Source of the DNA: Oscillospiraceae bacterium | GTDB lineage: Bacteria > Bacillota_A > Clostridia > Oscillospirales > Oscillospiraceae | Length of the DNA stretch: 28,209 bases | NCBI GenBank assembly: GCA_021771675.1 | Contig: JAETOP010000044.1 | Location: 1 to 28,209, forward strand | Direction: 5' to 3' | In this document: one piece after another, positions 24,050 through 28,209 of the stretch | Layout: the number at the start of each line of letters is the position of its first letter | Numbering within the stretch: the stretch's first letter is position 1 | Position numbers and translations under genes: made by a program | The notes under the pieces: model-generated | Seen by the model: only the letters and a program-made list of their open reading frames with translations | Told to the model about the DNA's origin: nothing | Database searches by the model: none

Positions 24050-24068
24050 CTTTTTTTTCGGCATTATT
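24038..24068. repeat. Right terminal inverted repeat (31 bp)
   Basis: Reverse complement matches 13724-13754 with one difference. Unlike the left end, it directly overlaps the junction repeat at 24067-24073. Confidence 0.8.
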
Positions 24069-24073
24069 CAAGT
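24067..24073. repeat. Right 7-bp direct repeat (TTCAAGT)
   Basis: Second copy of the junction heptamer, immediately followed by the codon 10 region of the polymerase gene on the minus strand. Confidence 0.8.
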
Positions 24074-24101
24074 CACAGGCGATGTAAACCCTGTCCGGCA
24101 T
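24067..24101 (-). pseudogene. Y-family DNA polymerase, severed 5' end
   Basis: ATG 24101 is preceded by GGGGGGAGGTTCT, an excellent ribosome site. It opens MPDRVYIACDL, the canonical N-terminal strand of Y-family polymerases, where the Asp binds catalytic metal. The frame then enters element DNA and gives a nonsense tail (NNAEKKEMPILSV...). The continuation KSFYASVE... is found at 13695 and below. The two parts share only the heptamer at the break. Confidence 0.92.
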
Positions 24102-24141
24102 AGAACCTCCCCCCTTTCTAACGTTGGTGTGAGCTGATCTC

Positions 24142-24178
24142 AGTATACACCGCGAAAAACGATTTGTCCATATGTTCG
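24142..24178 (-). promoter_or_regulatory. Promoter of the split polymerase with overlapping LexA-like box
   Basis: On the minus strand TGGACA (24165-24170) and TATACT (24142-24147) are separated by exactly 17 bp. Overlapping the -35 is CGAACATATGGACA (24165-24178), which fits 11 of 14 positions of the Gram-positive SOS box CGAACRNRYGTTYG. SOS control of a Y-family polymerase is expected. The promoter now drives only a dead fragment and reads into the element. Confidence 0.65.
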
Positions 24179-24306
24179 AGTATGGGAATATAATCAAATA
24201 TTTGTTCCCCGCTGCTGACAGGCTGAGCCAGATCAGGCCGGAGCCCTTTGCTCCAGCAGGCATGATTTTGAGCCTTCCGGGCAATCTACTGCTGAGGTGA
24301 TCTTTA

Positions 24307-24459
24307 ATGGATAAGAAAAAGTCAGGAATCTCACAGCCCATCCCGGATCAAGCCGAGCGCCCCATTCCGCCGGAGATTTACCCGGTCATTGACAACGACC
24401 TGGCGCGGGATAATGTGGAAAACGATCTGCCTGCCGCCGACTTGCAGGAGCTTCAATAG
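24307..24459 (+). CDS. Small acidic proline-containing protein, 50 aa
   Basis: ATG 24307 follows GAGGTGATCTTTA. The product begins MDKKKSGISQPIPDQAERPI and then has PPEIYPVIDNDLARDNVEND, ending in TAG at 24457. It is acidic after a basic start and probably unstructured. I recognise no family. It is transcribed away from the split polymerase and converges on the thioredoxin-domain gene, with a shared terminator about 40 bp beyond its stop. Confidence 0.6.
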   Translation: MDKKKSGISQPIPDQAERPIPPEIYPVIDNDLARDNVENDLPAADLQELQ

Positions 24460-24498
24460 CCCGCATCCTTTCCGTGCGGCGATGATGACGCGGCAGAT

Positions 24499-24528
24499 GA
24501 AACCCACCCTCACATGGGGGTGGGTTTC
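24499..24528. terminator. Bidirectional terminator hairpin
   Basis: GAAACCCACCC (24499-24509) and GGGTGGGTTTC (24518-24528) form a perfect 11-bp stem with an 8-base loop, between the convergent 50-aa gene and the thioredoxin-domain gene. Confidence 0.75.
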
Positions 24529-24537
24529 GTCTTACCT

Positions 24538-26547
24538 TCATTTTGGCTCGGCCATTCCCCGCAAAAGGGTTTCCAACTCTGATATGCTGTCCACCGGCTG
24601 GGCGCAGGCCCCATTCCGGCACAGGTAGTACCGCGCCCCCCGCTCCGGGATAGGGTAGTCCCTGGTGAACGGAGCCACCGCTGCCAGCGTACCGGCGCTT
24701 GGCCGCGTTTTGACCAGCACTGTCAGCTCCGGGCGGGGATTTCCCCGCAGGAAGGCTTGCAATTCCTCCGGCGTCCCCTGTGCGGCCACCACCAGCCCCA
24801 TCGTTGGCCACAGCTCCTCCAAAAAGGCCAGCATGGCAAAGCTGTGCCCGGCTGGGCAGCCCCGCGCCGCCCCCGCCAGCCAGGACAGCTGGAGCTCCAC
24901 CGCCTCCCGCCAGCGCCCTTCCCCGGTGATCCGGGCAAGCCGGGACAGCACCAATGCCGCCACGGCATTCCCCGACGGCATGGCCCCATCGTAAGCCTCC
25001 TTTGCCCTGGTCAGCGGCTGCTCCCCATCGGAGGCGTAGGGATAAAAACCGCCGTGCTCCCGGTCAAAAAAGAGCTCCAGCAGACAATCCGCCAGCCCCA
25101 CAGCGCGGGCAAGATATGCCGGATCAAACGCCGCGCCGTACAGCTCCAGCAGCCCATAGGCGTAAAAAGCGTAGTCGTCCAGCTTGCCGGAGTGGGCGGC
25201 GTCCCCGTCCCGCCAGCGGGCCAGCAGACGGCCATTCGGGGCGGTGAGCTTCGCGGCCAGGAAGTCCTCCGTCCGGCGGGCGGCGTCCAGATACTGGGGC
25301 TCGTCCAGTACCAGCCCCGCCCGGGCCAGCGCCGCCAGCGCCAGCCCGTTCCAGGCCATGAGCACCTTGTCGTCCCGATGAAGTACCGTCCGGCTCAAGC
25401 GGTAAGCATACACTCGCTCCCGAAGGACGGCCATCCCCTCCGGCTCCTGATCGAATTGAGCCTGACCGAGCAGATTCGGGATGCTTTTGCCCTCAAAATT
25501 ACCCTCCCGGGTGATGCCGTACCATTGGCAGAAGCGTTCTGCATCCGGCCCGCCCAGCGCCCGGGCCAGTTCATCGGGGGTCAGCACGTAATATTTCCCC
25601 TCTGCGCCCTCGCTGTCCGCGTCCTGGCCGCAGCAAAAGCCGCCCTGGGGGCCGGACAGTTCCCGCAGCACATAGTCCAGCGTGCGGCGGACGATCTGCG
25701 CATAAAGGGGACAGCGGGTATGCTGGAATGCCTCCGTGTAGGCCAGCGCCAGCAGGGCGTTGTCGTAGAGCATTTTTTCAAAGTGGGGAACCAGCCAGCG
25801 TTCATCGGTGGAGTACCGGGAGAACCCGCCGCCCACATGGTCGAACAGCCCGCCCCGGTACATGGTGTCCAGAGTTTGCAGCGCCATCTCCCGGGCGTGA
25901 CTGTCCCCGGTGAGGCGGGCATAACGCAGCAAAAAAATCAGGTTATGGGGTGTGGGGAACTTGGGCGCAGGGCCAAACCCGCCCCGCTGCGGATCAAAGC
26001 TCTGGACAAACTGAACAACAGCCCGCTGGACGAGCTTCCGGCTGGGCGCACCGGGCTGGTTTTGCGCTTCCTGCCGCAGGTGGGCCGTGAGGGTTTCCCC
26101 GGCGGCCAGCACCCCTGCTCGATCCTCCCGCCATAGGCGGGCCGCCTCATCGAGCAGGTGCAGGAGCTGGGTTTTGGGCAGATAGGTGCCCGCCCAGAAG
26201 GGCTTTTGCTCCGGGGTGAGCAGCACCGTAAGCGGCCAGCCCCCCGAGCCGTTCATGGCCAGACACGCGGCCATATACACCGCATCCACATCGGGGCGCT
26301 CCTCCCGATCCACCTTGACAGGGAGGAAGGCGGCGTTGATGGCCTGAGCCACGGTCTCATCCTCAAAGGACTCATGGGCCATGACGTGGCACCAGTGGCA
26401 GGTGGAGTAGCCGATACTTAAAAAGATAGGCTTATCAGAACGCCTGGCCTCCTCAAACACCTCCGATCCCCAGGGGTGCCAGTCCACCGGGTTGTCCGCG
26501 TGCTGGAGAAGGTAGGGGGAGTGCTCCATGCTCAGACGGTTGCTCAT
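24538..26547 (-). CDS. Thioredoxin-domain (DUF255, YyaL/SSP411-like) protein
   Basis: The 669-residue protein matches the YyaL / spermatogenesis-associated protein 20 family. Its N-terminus is diagnostic: [20 protein letters not shown], then a thioredoxin-like fold with the CxxC motif [16 protein letters not shown] (Cys near 47 and 50) and [14 protein letters not shown]. The remainder is an alpha/alpha toroid resembling glycosidase or N-acylglucosamine-epimerase folds ([20 protein letters not shown]). Length is usual. I chose ATG 26547 with AAAGGACTCC upstream; the open frame extends 84 codons further without a site. The biochemical role of the family is unsettled. It is divergent from the MFS gene. 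Confidence 0.92.
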   Translation of the reverse strand: MSNRLSMEHSPYLLQHADNPVDWHPWGSEVFEEARRSDKPIFLSIGYSTCHWCHVMAHESFEDETVAQAINAAFLPVKVDREERPDVDAVYMAACLAMNGSGGWPLTVLLTPEQKPFWAGTYLPKTQLLHLLDEAARLWREDRAGVLAAGETLTAHLRQEAQNQPGAPSRKLVQRAVVQFVQSFDPQRGGFGPAPKFPTPHNLIFLLRYARLTGDSHAREMALQTLDTMYRGGLFDHVGGGFSRYSTDERWLVPHFEKMLYDNALLALAYTEAFQHTRCPLYAQIVRRTLDYVLRELSGPQGGFCCGQDADSEGAEGKYYVLTPDELARALGGPDAERFCQWYGITREGNFEGKSIPNLLGQAQFDQEPEGMAVLRERVYAYRLSRTVLHRDDKVLMAWNGLALAALARAGLVLDEPQYLDAARRTEDFLAAKLTAPNGRLLARWRDGDAAHSGKLDDYAFYAYGLLELYGAAFDPAYLARAVGLADCLLELFFDREHGGFYPYASDGEQPLTRAKEAYDGAMPSGNAVAALVLSRLARITGEGRWREAVELQLSWLAGAARGCPAGHSFAMLAFLEELWPTMGLVVAAQGTPEELQAFLRGNPRPELTVLVKTRPSAGTLAAVAPFTRDYPIPERGARYYLCRNGACAQPVDSISELETLLRGMAEPK

Positions 26548-26702
26548 TTGGAGTCCTTTCTCAGTCCGCGGGACTGCGGGCTGGATGGTGTAATGGATCA
26601 AGTATTTGCGGTCAGGGGATGAAATATGAACCCAGGGGCTTACGATCATCATTCCGTTTCGTATGATAATACGGAAATTGTGCGTGAGCGGCCAGACAGG
26701 GC

Positions 26703-26731
26703 TGGATTTTTTCAAGCGGTGATGGTATAAT
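26703..26731 (+). promoter_or_regulatory. Promoter of the MFS transporter gene
   Basis: A perfect TATAAT at 26726-26731 has TGGATT (26703-26708) 17 bp upstream. The transcript would begin about 35 bp before the ATG at 26775. A loose inverted repeat (TTCCGT 26652-26657, ACGGAA 26671-26676) upstream might be an operator. Confidence 0.6.
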
Positions 26732-26774
26732 GCGGGACTGTCTGAAAACTGCCAGCTTTCGGAGGGTGGAACCG

Positions 26775-27962
26775 ATGAAAAACCAGTATCAAAAAACAAT
26801 CTACGCCTGTTTTGCGGCGTACATCGTCCAGGCTGTTGTGAATAACTTCGTACCCCTGCTGTTCCTCACGTTCCAGGACAGCTACGGTATTCCCCTGTCC
26901 CAGATCACCATGCTGGTCACCCTCAACTTCGGGCTTCAGCTTCTGGTAGATTTAGCCTCGGTCAGCTTCGTGGATCGCATCGGCTACCGGGCCTCCATGG
27001 TGCTGGCCCATGCCCTGGCCGCCGCCGGGCTGGCCCTGTTGGCCATCCTGCCGGAGCTGCTGCCCAGCCCGTTTCCGGGCATCCTGCTGTCCGTATGCGT
27101 CTACGCCGTGGGCGGCGGGCTGCTGGAGGTGCTGGTCAGCCCGGTGGTGGAGGCTTGTCCTTCCGACCACAAGGAGCAGACCATGAGCCTGCTCCACTCC
27201 TTCTACTGCTGGGGCCACGTGGGGGTGGTGCTGGTGTCCACGGTGTTCTTTGCTTTGTTCGGGGTGGGGCACTGGCGGGTGCTGGCGCTGGCCTGGGCCC
27301 TGATCCCCCTGGGAAACATGATTGCCTTTACCCGGGTGCCCATCGCGCCGCTGATGGAGGACGGACAGCGGGGCATGACCATCGGGGAACTGGCGCGGCG
27401 GAAGGTGTTCTGGGTGTTTCTGCTGATGATGGTGTGCGCCGGGGCCAGTGAGCAGGGGGTGAGCCAATGGGCGTCCACCTTCGCGGAGAAGGGCCTGGGC
27501 GTGAGTAAGACGGTGGGCGACCTGGCCGGCCCGATGGCCTTCGCGGTGCTGATGGGGACATCCCGGGCCGTTTACGGCAAATATGGCGGCCGGCTGAATC
27601 TGGATCATTTCATGGCGGGCAGCGCCCTGCTGTGCGTGGCCTCCTACCTGTGTGTCGCACTGGCGCCCAGCCCAGTGGTGGGGCTGCTGGGGTGCGCGGT
27701 ATGCGGCCTGTCGGTGGGCATTATGTGGCCGGGGACGTTCAGCAAGGCGTCGGCGGGCCTGCCCCGGGGCGGGACGGCCATGTTCGCGCTGATGGCGCTG
27801 GCCGGAGATCTGGGCTGCTCCGGCGGGCCCACCCTGGTGGGCATGGTGTCCAGCGCCCTGGGGGACGACCTGAAAAAGGGCATCCTGGCCGGGATCGTGT
27901 TTCCGGTGCTGCTGCTGGCGGGGCTGGCGCTCAGCCGGGAAAAGAAAGCAGCGGAGGAATGA
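26775..27962 (+). CDS. Major facilitator superfamily transporter
   Basis: The 395-residue protein has about twelve hydrophobic segments with little else, typical of MFS permeases of the sugar/fucose-symporter-like branch. The first segment is [20 protein letters not shown]. The loop between segments 2 and 3 carries [20 protein letters not shown], corresponding to the MFS signature region. Near residues 145-150 is [13 protein letters not shown], as in GlcP/FucP-like proteins. ATG 26775 is preceded by GGAGGGTGGAACCG; the ATG at 26730 overlaps the -10 box, so it cannot be used from that promoter. The substrate is not determinable. Confidence 0.87.
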   Translation: MKNQYQKTIYACFAAYIVQAVVNNFVPLLFLTFQDSYGIPLSQITMLVTLNFGLQLLVDLASVSFVDRIGYRASMVLAHALAAAGLALLAILPELLPSPFPGILLSVCVYAVGGGLLEVLVSPVVEACPSDHKEQTMSLLHSFYCWGHVGVVLVSTVFFALFGVGHWRVLALAWALIPLGNMIAFTRVPIAPLMEDGQRGMTIGELARRKVFWVFLLMMVCAGASEQGVSQWASTFAEKGLGVSKTVGDLAGPMAFAVLMGTSRAVYGKYGGRLNLDHFMAGSALLCVASYLCVALAPSPVVGLLGCAVCGLSVGIMWPGTFSKASAGLPRGGTAMFALMALAGDLGCSGGPTLVGMVSSALGDDLKKGILAGIVFPVLLLAGLALSREKKAAEE

Positions 27963-28067
27963 TTTAGCACTTTTGTAACATTTCTATGCGAACTTCCGTA
28001 ATGAAAACCCGCTATCCTAATCCTTGCAAGAGATGCTTTTTCTTTTTCATTCTATCCTCCATCCTCA

Positions 28068-28093
28068 GAACCGGGGCGTTGCCGCCCCGGTTC
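28068..28093 (+). terminator. GC-rich hairpin after the MFS gene
   Basis: GAACCGGGGCG (28068-28078) pairs perfectly with CGCCCCGGTTC (28083-28093) across a four-base loop. No T-run follows, but it is the best terminator candidate for the MFS transcript. Confidence 0.55.
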
Positions 28094-28098
28094 CAGCC

Positions 28099-28140
28099 TG
28101 TCGAAAAGCGGCCTGGCTGGGAAATGTCCAGGCAGGCCGC
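28099..28140. repeat. REP-like hairpin repeat, copy 2
   Basis: TGTCGAAAAGCGGCCTG is shared with 23701-23717. The arms GCGGCCTGGCTGG (28108-28120) and CCAGGCAGGCCGC (28128-28140) pair with one mismatch. The loop differs from copy 1, as expected for a dispersed palindromic repeat. Confidence 0.75.
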
Positions 28141-28209
28141 AGAGCATAAAAGATACGTACGGGCGGAAAACAGCAGGAAAGGAAGACGAGCTGGCCATAT
28201 TGCTTTCCA

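Larger units (their letters stand above)
13701..24073. mobile_element. Composite recombinase-in-trio (RIT-like) element with giant cargo gene
   Basis: An element of about 10.4 kb interrupts the Y-family polymerase gene. It is bounded by a 7-bp direct repeat and carries 31-bp near-perfect inverted repeats close to both ends. It has three overlapping tyrosine recombinase genes on the minus strand (13811-17065), then a right-end-like region, a 6-kb cargo gene on the plus strand, and a second right end. It appears less GC-rich than the flanks. Three adjacent overlapping recombinases are the hallmark of RIT elements, which usually carry no such cargo. Excision would restore the polymerase exactly. 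Recombinase A is frameshifted, so current mobility is doubtful. Confidence 0.88.

Noticed and set aside
23997..24341. 114-codon minus-strand frame across the right junction as an independent gene
   Set aside because: Its only meaningful part is the polymerase start at 24101. The upstream extension is promoter DNA and the tail is element sequence.
24757..26136. 459-codon plus-strand frame opposite the thioredoxin-domain gene
   Set aside because: Shadow frame with no domain and no start signal.
26548..26799. 84-codon N-terminal extension of the thioredoxin-domain protein
   Set aside because: No family similarity and no ribosome site; it overlaps the divergent MFS promoter.
1..28209. tRNA or rRNA genes as integration targets
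   Set aside because: No tRNA cloverleaf or rRNA sequence was recognised by eye; the trio element clearly targets a protein gene.

Overview
The window looks like chromosome of a gut Clostridia member of the Oscillospiraceae (Flavonifractor / Lawsonibacter / Pseudoflavonifractor type). This is inferred from the GC-rich housekeeping genes, Gram-positive ribosome binding sites, a Tn916-type integrase, a YolD-coupled Y-family polymerase and a PocR-AraC regulator. No rRNA or tRNA gene is visible.

Layout. (1) 1-1600: the edge of an integrated element, with the end of an unknown gene, a Tn916-type integrase and a strong terminator hairpin. (2) 1649-2896: gene wreckage (the N-terminus of a possible AAA ATPase and an internally deleted, frameshifted rhuM) around an intact isochorismatase-family hydrolase. 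(3) 3154-9883: a carbohydrate-type ABC importer (two permeases and a lipoprotein) with a FAD-dependent oxidoreductase, all on the minus strand, divergent from a PocR-sensing AraC activator. (4) 9987-13698: a minus-strand run with a small unknown protein, a free-methionine-sulfoxide reductase, a flavin reductase, an 83-aa protein, a YolD-like protein and the body of a Y-family DNA polymerase. (5) 13701-24073: a lower-GC mobile element of about 10.4 kb. (6) 24101-24074: the missing first ten codons of that same polymerase, with its ribosome site and promoter. (7) 24307-28209: a 50-aa protein, a YyaL/SSP411-type thioredoxin-domain protein, an MFS transporter and a REP-like hairpin.

The main discovery is the element. 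It splits the Y-family polymerase gene immediately after the codon for its first metal-binding aspartate and leaves a 7-bp direct repeat (TTCAAGT). Near its ends are 31-bp inverted repeats that match at 30 of 31 positions. It carries three overlapping tyrosine recombinase genes, as in recombinase-in-trio (RIT) elements. The first recombinase is broken by two single-base frameshifts. Its 5' end plus upstream region (about 300 bp, about 92% identical) occurs a second time at the far end of the element. Between those two copies lies one very large cargo gene, so the element looks like a composite built around cargo.

The cargo encodes a 1993-aa protein with three predicted N-terminal membrane segments and a very long array of 33-residue YD/RHS-like repeats. 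In the C-terminal half these are organised into eight higher-order units of 129-133 residues, each made of four different repeats. There is no toxin tip, protease or sortase signal. I do not recognise a described family with this architecture. It may be a surface adhesin or scaffold, or part of an undescribed system spread by a recombinase-trio element.
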